DNA from: Kluyvera intermedia
Lineage (GTDB): Bacteria; Pseudomonadota; Gammaproteobacteria; Enterobacterales; Enterobacteriaceae
NCBI RefSeq assembly: GCF_021440345.1
Contig: NZ_JAKCNS010000078.1
Coordinates: 1-47,809 of the forward strand
Length of the DNA: 47,809 bases
Reading direction: 5' to 3'
A model generated the notes under the pieces. The model saw nothing but the letters and a program-made list of their open reading frames with translations, had not been told where the DNA came from and did not search any database. The first letter of the stretch is position 1, and the number at the start of each line of letters is the position of its first letter. Position numbers and translations under genes: made by a program. Below are positions 26,175-37,830 of the stretch, one piece after another.

Positions 26175-26537
26175 TGTAAACCTCCACCACCACTTCTCTT
26201 CCCTGCAACACATACGCCCTTAAGGGAACGAATGGCGACCTCCGGAGCTGTCATTGATGAAATATTATCCAGCTTTATGCGGCAGGATGCAATTTGTCTG
26301 CTATGACTTCTGCGTCAATTCACGTCCGTATTAGCGATAAAAATGGATAATTCCAACATAGCAATTTGCTGTTATTTAAAAAATATTTAACCGATATTTT
26401 ATATTATAGACATCTACGCGAAAAAATGGCGCTATGGGTAAATTTTAGTAAAAGATCGCATTGCCAGTGGAAAAATTTGTTAATTTATACCACTGCTTTT
26501 TCTATAATTATAAATACCTGCACAGATGGAGACAAAC
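26175..26537. promoter_or_regulatory. chaC-chaA divergent intergenic region
   Basis: 363 bp, strongly A/T-rich from about 26330. A TATAAT hexamer at 26503-26508 is a possible -10 for chaA, with no certain -35 at proper distance. A frame at 26366-26554 (62 codons) crosses the region, lacks a good ribosome site and resembles nothing known, so it is not called. No chaB remnant is recognisable. Confidence 0.55.
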
Positions 26538-27638
26538 ATGACCCACGCGCATGAGGCGGTGAAAACTCGCCATAAGGAGACGTCGCTTATTTTCCCGGTA
26601 GTGGCGCTGGCAATCCTGTTATTCTGGGGAAGTAGTCAGTCATTGCCAGTGGTTATCGCGATTAACGCCATGGCGTTAGTTGGTATTCTTAGCAGCGCAT
26701 TTAGCGTTGTCCGCCACGCGGATGTATTAGCACACCGCCTTGGCGAGCCGTACGGCTCTCTGATTTTAAGTCTTTCCGTAGTTATCCTTGAGGTTAGCCT
26801 GATATCGGCATTAATGGCTACGGGTGATGCCGCCCCTACCCTGATGCGCGATACGCTCTATTCCATCATTATGATCGTCACCGGCGGATTAGTCGGCTTT
26901 TCGTTATTGCTCGGTGGTCGTAAATTCGCCACGCAATATATGAACCTATTTGGCATCAAACAGTATTTAATTGCCCTGTTCCCACTGGCGATTATTGTAC
27001 TGGTCTTCCCGACCTCCTTGCCGGGTGCCAATTTTACCATTGGCCAGTCGCTGCTGGTGGCGCTGATTTCTGCTGCCATGTACGGCGTATTCTTGCTTAT
27101 TCAGACCAAAACGCACCAGAGCCTGTTTATTTATGAGCATGAAGATGACAGCGATGACGATGATCCGCATCACGGTAAACCCTCGGCGCATAGCAGCCTG
27201 TGGCACGCGGTGTGGCTGATTGTCCATCTGGTTGCGGTTATTGCCGTCACCAAGATGAACGCCAACCCGCTGGAGACGTTACTGACCAGCATGAACGCCC
27301 CGGTGGCCTTTACCGGTTTCCTGGTGGCCCTGCTTATCCTGTCTCCGGAAGGCCTGGGTGCGCTGAAAGCGGTGCTGAATAACCAGGTACAGCGCGCCAT
27401 GAACCTGTTCTTTGGTTCGGTGCTGGCGACTATTTCACTGACCGTACCGGTAGTGACGCTAATTGCTTACATGACCGGCAACGAGCTGATGTTTGGCCTG
27501 GGGATGCCGGAGATGATTGTGATGGTGGCCTCGCTGGTACTGTGCCAGATTTCCTTCTCGACCGGGCGCACCAACGTATTGAACGGTGCGGCGCATCTGG
27601 CGCTGTTTGCGGCTTATCTGATGACTATTTTTGCCTAA
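26538..27638 (+). CDS. chaA: sodium-potassium/proton (calcium/proton) antiporter ChaA
   Basis: 366 residues from ATG 26538 (GGAGA 7 bases upstream), equal to E. coli ChaA and highly similar. CaCA-family inner-membrane antiporter extruding Na+, K+ or Ca2+ against protons, important at alkaline pH. About eleven hydrophobic segments. The repeat signatures are seen as GEPYGSLILSLSVVILEVSLI near 70 and ALLILSPEGLGALKAVLNNQVQRAMNL near 260. The acidic loop EHEDDSDDDDPHHGK near 205 is the known cation-interacting cytoplasmic loop. Confidence 0.97.
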   Translation: MTHAHEAVKTRHKETSLIFPVVALAILLFWGSSQSLPVVIAINAMALVGILSSAFSVVRHADVLAHRLGEPYGSLILSLSVVILEVSLISALMATGDAAPTLMRDTLYSIIMIVTGGLVGFSLLLGGRKFATQYMNLFGIKQYLIALFPLAIIVLVFPTSLPGANFTIGQSLLVALISAAMYGVFLLIQTKTHQSLFIYEHEDDSDDDDPHHGKPSAHSSLWHAVWLIVHLVAVIAVTKMNANPLETLLTSMNAPVAFTGFLVALLILSPEGLGALKAVLNNQVQRAMNLFFGSVLATISLTVPVVTLIAYMTGNELMFGLGMPEMIVMVASLVLCQISFSTGRTNVLNGAAHLALFAAYLMTIFA

Positions 27639-27648
27639 GCGCTGCTGA

Positions 27649-27739
27649 GAGACCGGATAACGACGTTTCGCGTCTATTCCGGTCTCCATATTTCGCGAAT
27701 AAAAAAGCCGGTCTGTTATACAACAGACCGGCTTTTTTT
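27649..27739. terminator. chaA/kdsA convergent terminators
   Basis: Two hairpins. The first, GAGACCGGA / TTCCGGTCTC (27649-27686), lies directly after chaA with a large loop. The second, GCCGGTCTGTT / AACAGACCGGC (27707-27732), has a 4-base loop and is flanked by A6 and T7, so it can terminate both strands. Confidence 0.92.
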
Positions 27740-27754
27740 ATTCGTTAAGCAACG

Positions 27755-28621
<867 letters not shown>

Positions 28622-28708
28622 TTAGGGTATTTCCGCGATTATATACGCAAATAACTTAAGTTACATCAAAGGGGCAAGGGTACGAATTTGCCCCGCTAAA
28701 AACGGATT

Positions 28709-29518
28709 TTAATGAAGAGTAACTTGCTTGTGCGCGATGGTATTAATCTGCGCACGGATCATTTCGCTGATCGGGTCTTCCGGACATTGCTCAACGAAAT
28801 AATTTAAATCAGTAAGGGCAATATGTTCACATTCCAGCTGCGCGTAGATAAGCCCACGATCGCGAATTTCATACGGGTCTTCCGGGTTAAACTGCAGCAG
28901 CGTTTGGCTGGCACCCAGCGCCAGCTCCATCTGCCGCTCTTCCATCAGCGCCGACTTCAGCGTATCGAGCAGCTTGCGGATCACTTCAGCGTTGTCCGCC
29001 TCATCGAGATCTTCATTAAACAGCTCCGCCATCGGGCTGATGTTGCCTTTGAGCCAGACTTCAAGCGTGTGTTCGTCGAGCGTCTCGCCGTTGAACGGAT
29101 TCACCAGCCACAGCTCTTCGTCGTCAACATCGGCGCGCAGCAGCAGTTGGGTCGGGAAAATCACCGGCACCACGGGAATGTCGAGGTGGCTGGCAATCCA
29201 CAGCACTATCGCCCCGAGCGCTACCGCGCTGCCCTGACGATTTTTCAGCACCTGATCGAGCCACAGCGCATCGGACAGGCGATATACGCCCGACGAGTCG
29301 CCAAAATTCCACTCATGATAAAACAGCTCAATCAGACGCTCCATTTGACGCGTCAGCGTCCAGGAAGGGCTAATTTCCTCGCGGGCTAATGCCACCAGGC
29401 ATTCGAGCTGTTCACGCACCTTCTGCGATGGGAAATCATCACGAATCATTTCGGAAATAAGGATCATGCCATCGCACAGCGGCGCTTTATTAAATTCAAA
29501 ATCAGCCAGTGACTTCAT
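28709..29518 (-). CDS. sirB1: SirB1 family protein (transglutaminase-like/TPR)
   Basis: 269 residues, as in E. coli SirB1 (YchA). The N-terminal two thirds are the SirB1 transglutaminase-like fold without an obvious catalytic triad (YRLSDALWLDQVLKNRQGSAVALGAIVLW near 85; WLVNPFNGETL near 135). The C-terminal part (about 195-265) carries TPR-like helices (FNPEDPYEIRDRGLIYAQLECEHIALTDLNYFVEQCPED). The molecular role is unknown; in Salmonella the sir loci were linked to invasion-gene regulation. Starts 3 bases after the sirB2 stop. Confidence 0.96.
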   Translation of the reverse strand: MKSLADFEFNKAPLCDGMILISEMIRDDFPSQKVREQLECLVALAREEISPSWTLTRQMERLIELFYHEWNFGDSSGVYRLSDALWLDQVLKNRQGSAVALGAIVLWIASHLDIPVVPVIFPTQLLLRADVDDEELWLVNPFNGETLDEHTLEVWLKGNISPMAELFNEDLDEADNAEVIRKLLDTLKSALMEERQMELALGASQTLLQFNPEDPYEIRDRGLIYAQLECEHIALTDLNYFVEQCPEDPISEMIRAQINTIAHKQVTLH

Positions 29519-29521
29519 ACC

Positions 29522-29914
29522 TTACCCCAACAACGGAACTTTAGTGATGGCGAGTTTAACGATGATGCACAACACCACCAGCGCAAGCAGGAAGGCAACA
29601 AAGCCACTCTGCTGACTGCGCGGACGACGACGTCCAAGCGCGACAAAACCCAAAAAGATGTAAATGATAACGCCAAACAGCTTCTCCGTCAGCCATGTCC
29701 CTTCTTCGGTGAAAGGAAAATAGCGCGTCATCAGCATCAGCGCGACGCCGCTCAGTAGCAGTACGCTGTCGACTGCATGTGGCAGAACGCGCACCCAGCG
29801 CGCCTCCAGCATGGCGTTTGCGTGGTGTTTCCACCAGTAGCGTAGTGCAAAAAAGCTGACGGAAACAATGGCCGACCCTATATGTAAATAGAGCACCCAC
29901 TGGAATAAATTCAT
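29522..29914 (-). CDS. sirB2: SirB2 inner-membrane protein
   Basis: 130 residues from ATG 29914 with GGAGG 7 bases upstream; a TTG two codons earlier is in frame but not needed. Four hydrophobic segments, with an arginine-rich stretch GRRRPRSQQSG between the third and fourth. SirB2 family (YchQ) of unknown function. The ATG overlaps the prmC stop by four bases (ATGA), and sirB1 follows 3 bases after its stop, so the three are translationally linked. Confidence 0.95.
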   Translation of the reverse strand: MNLFQWVLYLHIGSAIVSVSFFALRYWWKHHANAMLEARWVRVLPHAVDSVLLLSGVALMLMTRYFPFTEEGTWLTEKLFGVIIYIFLGFVALGRRRPRSQQSGFVAFLLALVVLCIIVKLAITKVPLLG

Positions 29915-30765
29915 GGACAAACCTCCGCGTCACCCGGCCATTGCGCCAGCGTCAGGCGATCGTTATCACCGTAGTCGCGACAGGTTTGGGCATGCTGATA
30001 GCCCGCCTCCTGGAACAGTGCGCGCACCGCGTCGCCCTGCTTCCAGCCGTGCTCCAGCAGCATATAGCCACCCGGCAGCAGATGCTGACGTCCGTGGCGA
30101 ATAATATGCGCCAGATCGGCAAGGCCATTTTGCGCCGCCACCAATGCCGTTTTCGGTTCAAAACGCACATCGCCCTGAGCCAGGTGTTCATCCCGCTCAT
30201 CGATATAGGGCGGATTGCTAACAATCATGGCAAAACGCTGTTCATCAAGCGCGTTGAACCAGTCGCTTTGCACAATGGTGATGTTGCGAATATCCAGATT
30301 ATCGGCATTTCGCTGAGCCAACTTCACCGCATCGGCAATAAAATCGACGGCGGTCAACTGACAGTCCGGTCGCTCACTTGCCAGCGCCAGCGCTACGGCG
30401 CCGGTACCGGTACCGAGATCCAGTATCTGGCACGGTGTCTGTGGCAAGCGGGCTAACGCCTGCTCAACCAGACATTCCGTATCCGGGCGCGGGATCAACG
30501 TCACCGGAGAGACAAAGAGCGGCAGCGACCAGAACTCACGCGTCCCCACCAGATGGGCGACCGGTTCGCCGTTAGCGCGCCGCGCCAGCAGCTCCGCCAG
30601 TGTTGCCATCTGCGAGGCCGTCAGTTCGGTCTCATCAAAAGCCAGAATGTAGGTCCGCGCCTTGCCGGTTACGTGTCCCAGCAGGATCTCGGCGTCACGC
30701 CGCGGGCTTTCGCTCGCTGCGAAGGCCGCGATAGCCTGTTGTAGCCACTGTCGATAAGTCATCAT
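29911..30765 (-). CDS. prmC: peptide chain release factor N5-glutamine methyltransferase PrmC
   Basis: 284 residues (E. coli 277). It methylates the GGQ glutamine of RF1 and RF2. SAM-binding motif [16 protein letters not shown] near residue 113, catalytic NPPY motif ([12 protein letters not shown]) near 183, and an N-terminal helical bundle that docks release factor ([22 protein letters not shown]). Two adjacent ATGs occur; the first overlaps the prfA stop by four bases. Following its own substrate gene prfA is the usual order. Confidence 0.97.
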   Translation of the reverse strand: MMTYRQWLQQAIAAFAASESPRRDAEILLGHVTGKARTYILAFDETELTASQMATLAELLARRANGEPVAHLVGTREFWSLPLFVSPVTLIPRPDTECLVEQALARLPQTPCQILDLGTGTGAVALALASERPDCQLTAVDFIADAVKLAQRNADNLDIRNITIVQSDWFNALDEQRFAMIVSNPPYIDERDEHLAQGDVRFEPKTALVAAQNGLADLAHIIRHGRQHLLPGGYMLLEHGWKQGDAVRALFQEAGYQHAQTCRDYGDNDRLTLAQWPGDAEVCP

Positions 30766-31844
30766 TCCGTGTCGGACAGCGCCGCCAGCTGATCGGCCTG
30801 GTATTCCTGCACGATAGGCTCGATAAGCATATCCAGCTTTCCTTCCATCACTTCATCCAGACGGTAAAGCGTCACGTTGATACGGTGGTCAGTCACGCGC
30901 CCCTGCGGGAAGTTATAGGTACGGTTACGGTCGCTACGGTCGCCGCTGCCCAGCAGGTTACGGCGCTCGGAGGCTTCCGCCTGCTGACGACGAGCAATTT
31001 CAGCCGCGCGGATACGCGAACCCAGCACCGACATCGCTTTGGCTTTGTTTTTATGCTGGGAACGTTCGTCCTGACACTCCACCACAATGCCGGTTGGCAA
31101 GTGGGTAATACGGATTGCAGAGTCGGTGGTGTTAACGTGCTGACCGCCCGCGCCCGAGGAGCGGAAGGTATCAATACGCAGGTCCGCCGGGTTGATATCC
31201 GGCAGCTCGGCTTCCGGAACCTCTGGCAATACGGCCACGGTACAGGCGGAGGTGTGGATACGCCCCTGGGATTCGGTTGCCGGAACGCGCTGTACGCGGT
31301 GACCGCCGGATTCAAACTTCAGGCGGCCGTAAACGCCTTCGCCGCTGATTTTCGCGATCACTTCTTTAAAGCCACCATGTTCGCCTTCGTTGGCGCTCAT
31401 GATCTCCACGCGCCAGCGGCGGGATTCCGCATAGCGGGAATACATCCGGAACAGGTCGCCGGCAAACAGCGCCGCTTCGTCACCGCCGGTACCGGCGCGC
31501 ACTTCAACAAACGCGTTGCGTTCATCGTCCGGATCGCGTGGCAGCAGCAGAACCTGCAGCTGCTGTTCCAGCTGTTCTTCACGCGCTTTGGCTTCCTGTA
31601 ACTCTTCCTGCGCCATTTCGCGCATTTCAGGATCGTCGAGCATCATTTGCGCGGTTTCAATATCGTCCTGAACCTGGCGCCAGTCGGTATAACAACGAGA
31701 AACGTCGCCCAGCTGCGCGTACTCACGCGACAGCGCCCGGAAACGGTCTTGATCGGCAATGGTTGCCGCATCTCCAAGCAGCGCCTGAACTTCTTCATGG
31801 CGCTCGTAGAGAGCTTCCAGTTTAGCAACAATAGAAGGCTTCAT
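30762..31844 (-). CDS. prfA: peptide chain release factor 1
   Basis: 360 residues, as in E. coli. RF1 recognises UAA and UAG. The GGQ motif lies in [17 protein letters not shown] near residue 233, the codon-recognising PxT tripeptide is the PAT of [11 protein letters not shown] near 186. The coiled N-terminal domain is normal. Second gene after hemA, 35 bp downstream. Confidence 0.98.
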   Translation of the reverse strand: MKPSIVAKLEALYERHEEVQALLGDAATIADQDRFRALSREYAQLGDVSRCYTDWRQVQDDIETAQMMLDDPEMREMAQEELQEAKAREEQLEQQLQVLLLPRDPDDERNAFVEVRAGTGGDEAALFAGDLFRMYSRYAESRRWRVEIMSANEGEHGGFKEVIAKISGEGVYGRLKFESGGHRVQRVPATESQGRIHTSACTVAVLPEVPEAELPDINPADLRIDTFRSSGAGGQHVNTTDSAIRITHLPTGIVVECQDERSQHKNKAKAMSVLGSRIRAAEIARRQQAEASERRNLLGSGDRSDRNRTYNFPQGRVTDHRINVTLYRLDEVMEGKLDMLIEPIVQEYQADQLAALSDTE

Positions 31845-31879
31845 TGGCGTAAATGCACCTTGTAATAAATAGAGTTGTG

Positions 31880-33136
31880 CTACTCCAGCCCGAGGCTGTT
31901 GCGCAGAATATGCAGGCGTTCATCATCCCCGTCACGGGCGGCCTGCTGAAGTGATTTGGTTGGCGTGTGGATCAGGCGGTTGGTTAATTTACGCGCCAGA
32001 TCCTGCATGATGGCCTGCGGATCGCCGCCCTGTTCGAGCGCGGCAATCGCTTTCGCGGTGAGTTCTTCACGCGCGCTTTCAGCCTGAGCACGATAATCAC
32101 GAATGATTTCGCTGGCGCTTTGCGCGCGCAGCCAGGCCATAAATTCACTGGCTTCCTGCTCGACAATCGTTTCAGCCTGCACCGCGGCGGCTTTGCGCTG
32201 CGCCAGGTTGTGCTGAATGATATTTTGCAGGTCATCCACGCTGTAGAGATAGGCGTTGGCGAGTTTCCCCACCTCCGGTTCCACGTCACGCGGTACGGCG
32301 ATGTCTACCAGCAGCATCGGCTGATTGCGGCGCGCTTTCAGAGCGCGCTCAACCATGCCTTTACCAATAATCGGCAGTGGGCTGGCGGTTGAACTGATAA
32401 TAATGTCGGCCTCTTTTAGCCGCTCGTCGACGTCGCTTAAGGCAATCACTTCCGCCCCCACTTCGTCCGCCAGCACCTGCGCCCGTTCACGGGTACGGTT
32501 AGCAATCAGCATTTTTTGCACGTGATGTTCACGCAGATGGCGCGCCACAAGCTCGATGGTCTCGCCTGCGCCAACCAGCAGCACCGTGACCGTCGAGAGA
32601 GATTCAAAAATTTGTCGGGCCAGCGTACAGGCAGCAAACGCGACCGACACCGCGCTGGCGCCAATATCCGTTTCCGTGCGCACACGCTTGGCAACGGAGA
32701 ATGATTTCTGGAACATGCGTTCCAGCTCGCTCACGTTGAGATGGCCGCGGCTGGAGTCGGCAAACGCTTTTTTCACCTGCCCTAAGATCTGCGGTTCACC
32801 AAGCACCAGCGAGTCTAAGCCGCTGGCGACACGCATCAGGTGACTAACAGCGTCGTTATCCTGGTGCCAGTAGAGGCTCTGACGCAGCTCGGCTTCGTTT
32901 AATCCGTGGTAATCGCACAGCCAGCGGATAATCGCTTCATGCTGATTATCCTGCTCTTCGACGCTCAGGTAGAGTTCGGTGCGGTTGCAGGTCGACAGGA
33001 CCACTCCCCCTTGTACCATTGGCTGAGCCAGCAGGCTCTCCAGCGCCTGGTCAAGCGTATCTGGCGAAAACGTCACACGTTCTCGCAGCGCTACCGGGGC
33101 TGTTTTGTGGTTAATGCCAAGAGCTAAAAGGGTCAT
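31880..33136 (-). CDS. hemA: glutamyl-tRNA reductase
   Basis: 418 residues, as in E. coli. First committed step of tetrapyrrole synthesis: reduces glutamyl-tRNA-Glu with NADPH to glutamate-1-semialdehyde. Catalytic Cys50 lies in [11 protein letters not shown], the NADPH domain has [16 protein letters not shown] near 188, and the C-terminal dimerisation helix bundle is present. The N-terminus [14 protein letters not shown] is the known site of heme-linked turnover. Divergent from lolB with 209 bp between. Confidence 0.98.
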   Translation of the reverse strand: MTLLALGINHKTAPVALRERVTFSPDTLDQALESLLAQPMVQGGVVLSTCNRTELYLSVEEQDNQHEAIIRWLCDYHGLNEAELRQSLYWHQDNDAVSHLMRVASGLDSLVLGEPQILGQVKKAFADSSRGHLNVSELERMFQKSFSVAKRVRTETDIGASAVSVAFAACTLARQIFESLSTVTVLLVGAGETIELVARHLREHHVQKMLIANRTRERAQVLADEVGAEVIALSDVDERLKEADIIISSTASPLPIIGKGMVERALKARRNQPMLLVDIAVPRDVEPEVGKLANAYLYSVDDLQNIIQHNLAQRKAAAVQAETIVEQEASEFMAWLRAQSASEIIRDYRAQAESAREELTAKAIAALEQGGDPQAIMQDLARKLTNRLIHTPTKSLQQAARDGDDERLHILRNSLGLE

Positions 33137-33345
33137 TGTGCGGGAGTAGTACCAGCGTTGATAAGGTTAGTCTGAGCGCATCATACAGGATGCGCGAGAT
33201 CAATAAAAGGGAGGCTCCCCTTTTGGAGTAATAGGTAAGCTGGGTTAATTTTATGATTTAAGACAACTTGAGCGTAGACGCTGCCCCCCGGCGACGCTAG
33301 CATTAAGCCTAATTACTGCAACGCATTTCAAGGATTGTCATTATT
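33137..33345. promoter_or_regulatory. hemA-lolB divergent promoter region
   Basis: 209 bp with no gene. Contains the two divergent starts; no factor site that I can name with confidence. Confidence 0.6.
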
Positions 33346-33969
33346 ATGGCCCTGTCTGATTTCCGCATGGTTCGTCTGCTGCCGCTGGCAGCGCTGGTTC
33401 TTACCGCTTGTACCACCACTCAACCGCCAGGGCCGGGCAAAAGTCCAACCTCGCCTGAGTGGCAGCAGCATCAGCAAGAAGTGCGCAAGCTCAGCCAGTA
33501 CCAGACGCGCGGCGCCTTTGCTTATATCTCCGACCAGCAGAAGGTTTATGCCCGCTTCTTCTGGCAGCAAACCGGCCAGGATAACTATCGCCTGCTGCTC
33601 ACCAACCCGTTAGGCAGTACCGAACTGGAACTGGTAGGCCAGGCGGGTTCGGCGCAGTTGACCGATAATAAAGGCCAGCACTACACCGCCGCCGACGGCG
33701 AAGAGATGATCGGTAAGCTGACCGGAATGCCGATTCCACTCAACAGCCTGCGTCAGTGGATCCTCGGCCTACCGGGCGACGCTACCGACTATAAGCTTGA
33801 CGATCAGTATCGTCTGAGCGAACTCAACTACAGCCAGAACGGCAAAACCTGGAAAGTGGTCTATAGCGGCTACGACAGCAAAACGCAGCCTGTGCTGCCA
33901 TCCAACATGGAGCTGACCCAGGGCTCTCAGCGCATCAAGCTGAAAATGGACAACTGGATCGTTAAATGA
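33346..33969 (+). CDS. lolB: outer-membrane lipoprotein insertion receptor LolB
   Basis: 207 residues, as in E. coli. LolB accepts lipoproteins from periplasmic LolA and inserts them in the outer membrane; it is itself a lipoprotein. Signal peptide with lipobox LVLTAC, cleaved before Cys22, followed by threonines (no Asp at +2, consistent with outer membrane sorting). The mature part contains [24 protein letters not shown] and [11 protein letters not shown], typical of LolB. Overlaps ispE by four bases. Confidence 0.97.
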   Translation: MALSDFRMVRLLPLAALVLTACTTTQPPGPGKSPTSPEWQQHQQEVRKLSQYQTRGAFAYISDQQKVYARFFWQQTGQDNYRLLLTNPLGSTELELVGQAGSAQLTDNKGQHYTAADGEEMIGKLTGMPIPLNSLRQWILGLPGDATDYKLDDQYRLSELNYSQNGKTWKVVYSGYDSKTQPVLPSNMELTQGSQRIKLKMDNWIVK

Positions 33970-34817
33970 TGACCCGCTGGCCCTCTCCCGCAAAGCTGAA
34001 CCTGTTTTTATACATTACCGGGCAGCGTCCTGATGGCTACCACACGCTACAGACGCTGTTTCAGTTCCTCGATTATGGCGACACGCTGACCATCGAGCCG
34101 CGTACCGATGGGCAACTGCGGCTGCTGACGCCGGTCGACGGCGTGCCGAATGAAGAGAACCTGATTATTCGCGCCGCGCGCCTGCTGATGAAAACGGCGG
34201 CGCAAAGCCAGCGTCTGCCGGAAGGCAGCGGTGCCGATATCAGTATCGACAAGCGTTTGCCGATGGGTGGCGGCCTGGGCGGCGGTTCATCGAATGCGGC
34301 AACGGTACTGGTTGCCCTTAATCATTTGTGGCAGTGCCATCTTTCAGAAGATGAACTGGCAACCATCGGCTTAATGCTGGGCGCGGATGTGCCGGTGTTC
34401 GTTCGCGGTCACGCGGCCTTTGCGGAAGGCGTCGGCGAAGTGCTGACACCGGTTGAAGTGGCGGAAAAATGGTATCTGGTTGCCCACCCGGGTGTCAGTA
34501 TTCCGACACCGGTCATTTTTGGCGATCCGGAGCTGCCACGAAATACCCCTGTCAGGTCAATAGATACGTTATTAAATTGTGAATTCGCTAATGATTGCGA
34601 GGTTATCGCAAGAAAACGTTTTCGCGAGGTTGATGATGTGCTTTCCTGGCTGTTAGAATACGCGCCGTCGCGCCTGACTGGAACAGGAGCCTGTGTCTTT
34701 GCTGAATTCGACACGGAACTCGCTGCCCGCCAGGTGCTTGAGCAAGCCCCGGAATGGTTGCAAGGCTTTGTGGCGAAAGGTGTAAACCTCTCTCCATTAA
34801 AGCAAGCCCTACTCTGA
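33966..34817 (+). CDS. ispE: 4-diphosphocytidyl-2-C-methyl-D-erythritol kinase
   Basis: 283 residues, as in E. coli. MEP-pathway kinase that phosphorylates CDP-ME for isoprenoid synthesis. GHMP kinase: [21 protein letters not shown] near residue 7 and ATP loop [17 protein letters not shown] near 98; [12 protein letters not shown] near 240. Start ATGATG overlaps the lolB stop. Confidence 0.98.
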   Translation: MMTRWPSPAKLNLFLYITGQRPDGYHTLQTLFQFLDYGDTLTIEPRTDGQLRLLTPVDGVPNEENLIIRAARLLMKTAAQSQRLPEGSGADISIDKRLPMGGGLGGGSSNAATVLVALNHLWQCHLSEDELATIGLMLGADVPVFVRGHAAFAEGVGEVLTPVEVAEKWYLVAHPGVSIPTPVIFGDPELPRNTPVRSIDTLLNCEFANDCEVIARKRFREVDDVLSWLLEYAPSRLTGTGACVFAEFDTELAARQVLEQAPEWLQGFVAKGVNLSPLKQALL

Positions 34818-35973
<1,156 letters not shown>

Positions 35974-35990
35974 TCGGACTTGGTTAAAAA

Positions 35991-36013
35991 ACCCGCTGCG
36001 GCGGGTTTTTTTG
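35991..36013 (+). terminator. prs terminator
   Basis: ACCCGC / GCGGGT stem with loop TGCG, preceded by six A and followed by T7. Confidence 0.93.
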
Positions 36014-36096
36014 TCTATAGTGTTTATTTGTATGATTTATGCCAACTTCGCTGCCATTCACCTGACAGATGATGCGCTCACGGATGAAACAGTATT

Positions 36097-37779
36097 GTGA
36101 ATAAATTATTCTCCCCTGAAATAATGCCTTTCCGCGCGCTGATTGACGCCTGCTGGAAAGAGAAATACAGCACCACGCGCTTTATACGCGACCTTATCGC
36201 TGGGATAACCGTCGGTATTATTGCTATTCCGCTGGCCATGGCGCTGGCGATTGGTAGCGGCGTTGCGCCACAGTACGGCCTTTATACCTCCGCCGTTGCT
36301 GGGATTGTGATTGCCTTGAGCGGAGGCTCCCGTTTTAGCGTCTCCGGGCCGACCGCGGCCTTTGTGGTGATCCTCTACCCGGTTTCCCAGCAGTTCGGCC
36401 TCGCCGGTTTGCTGGTTGCCACGCTGATGTCCGGCCTATTCTTGATCCTCTTTGGCCTCGCCCGTTTTGGCCGCCTGATCGAATACATTCCGCTGTCGGT
36501 CACCCTCGGTTTTACCTCGGGGATCGGCATCACCATCGGGACCATGCAGATTAAAGACTTCCTTGGTCTGCAAATGGCACATGTCCCTGAGCATTATTTA
36601 CAGAAAGTTGGCGCGCTGGCGATGGCCCTGCCGACCATTAATTTCGGTGATGCGGCGATCGGCATTGTCACCCTTGGGACCTTAATTCTCTGGCCACGTC
36701 TCGGCCTGCGTCTGCCGGGGCATCTCCCCGCGCTGATTGCCGGCTGCCTGGTGATGGTCATCGTCAATCTGCTTGGCGGCCACGTCGCGACTATCGGATC
36801 TCAGTTCCACTATATTCTGGCGGATGGCTCGCAGGGTAACGGCATCCCGCAGCTGCTGCCGCAGTTTGTCCTGCCGTGGGATCTGCCCGGTTCAACCTTT
36901 ACGTTAAGCTGGGCCTCGCTGCAGGCGTTGTTGCCCGCTGCATTTTCGATGGCGATGCTCGGCGCAATTGAGTCGCTGCTGTGCGCCGTGGTGCTGGATG
37001 GAATGACCGGCACCAAACATAAAGCCAACAGTGAACTGATTGGTCAGGGTTTGGGCAACATTGTGGCGCCATTCTTCGGTGGGATTACCGCAACAGCCGC
37101 GATTGCCCGCTCCGCCGCCAACGTGCGCGCAGGCGCCACCTCACCGGTTTCCGCAGTCATTCACGCGATTTTAGTCATTCTGGCGCTGCTGGTTCTTGCT
37201 CCCGTGCTGTCGTGGCTACCGCTGTCGGCCATGGCGGCCCTGCTGCTGATGGTGGCGTGGAACATGAGCGAAGCGCATAAAGTGGTCTATCTGCTGCGCA
37301 AAGCGCCGAAAGACGACATCATCGTGATGCTGATTTGTATGTCGCTGACCGTGCTGTTCGATATGGTTATCGCCATCAGCGTCGGTATCGTGCTGGCATC
37401 ACTGCTGTTTATGCGCCGCATCGCGCGGATGACGCGGCTTTCTGCGGTGAATGTCACCGTACCCGACGATGTGCTGGTACTGCGCGTCATTGGCCCGCTG
37501 TTCTTTGCCGCCGCCGAAGGGTTGTTTACCGATCTGGAAACGCGCATTGCCGGTAAACGGATTGTGGTACTGAAGTGGGATGCGGTGCCGGTACTTGATG
37601 CCGGTGGTCTGGACGCGTTCCAGCGTTTCGTCAACAAACTGCCGGAAGGCTGTGAACTGCGGGTCTCGAATCTTGAGTTCCAGCCGCTGCGTACCATGGC
37701 GCGCGCAGGTATCCAGCCAATTCCGGGGCGACTGGCCTTCTTCCCGAACAAAGACGCCGCGCTGGCGGATATTCAGTAA
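36097..37779 (+). CDS. dauA: C4-dicarboxylic acid transporter DauA (SLC26/SulP)
   Basis: 560 residues starting at GTG, as E. coli DauA (YchM, 559). An inner-membrane SLC26-type transporter, aerobic succinate uptake at acidic pH in E. coli. N-terminal membrane domain with about 12-14 segments ([21 protein letters not shown] near 30; [16 protein letters not shown] near 75) and C-terminal STAS domain (about 445-555: [37 protein letters not shown]). Confidence 0.97.
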   Translation: MNKLFSPEIMPFRALIDACWKEKYSTTRFIRDLIAGITVGIIAIPLAMALAIGSGVAPQYGLYTSAVAGIVIALSGGSRFSVSGPTAAFVVILYPVSQQFGLAGLLVATLMSGLFLILFGLARFGRLIEYIPLSVTLGFTSGIGITIGTMQIKDFLGLQMAHVPEHYLQKVGALAMALPTINFGDAAIGIVTLGTLILWPRLGLRLPGHLPALIAGCLVMVIVNLLGGHVATIGSQFHYILADGSQGNGIPQLLPQFVLPWDLPGSTFTLSWASLQALLPAAFSMAMLGAIESLLCAVVLDGMTGTKHKANSELIGQGLGNIVAPFFGGITATAAIARSAANVRAGATSPVSAVIHAILVILALLVLAPVLSWLPLSAMAALLLMVAWNMSEAHKVVYLLRKAPKDDIIVMLICMSLTVLFDMVIAISVGIVLASLLFMRRIARMTRLSAVNVTVPDDVLVLRVIGPLFFAAAEGLFTDLETRIAGKRIVVLKWDAVPVLDAGGLDAFQRFVNKLPEGCELRVSNLEFQPLRTMARAGIQPIPGRLAFFPNKDAALADIQ

Positions 37780-37783
37780 AAAA

Positions 37784-37810
37784 AATGGCTCCCCAGGGAG
37801 CCATTTTCAT
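37784..37810. terminator. convergent dauA/ddc terminator
   Basis: 10-bp stem AATGGCTCCC / GGGAGCCATT with a two-base gap, A-run on the left, short T-run on the right. Serves both genes. Confidence 0.88.
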
Positions 37811-37830
37811 TTCCGCATCAACGCCAAACG

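Noticed and set aside
26366-26554. 62-codon frame before chaA
   Set aside because: A/T-rich chance frame without a ribosome site or similarity, overlapping the chaA start; not ChaB.
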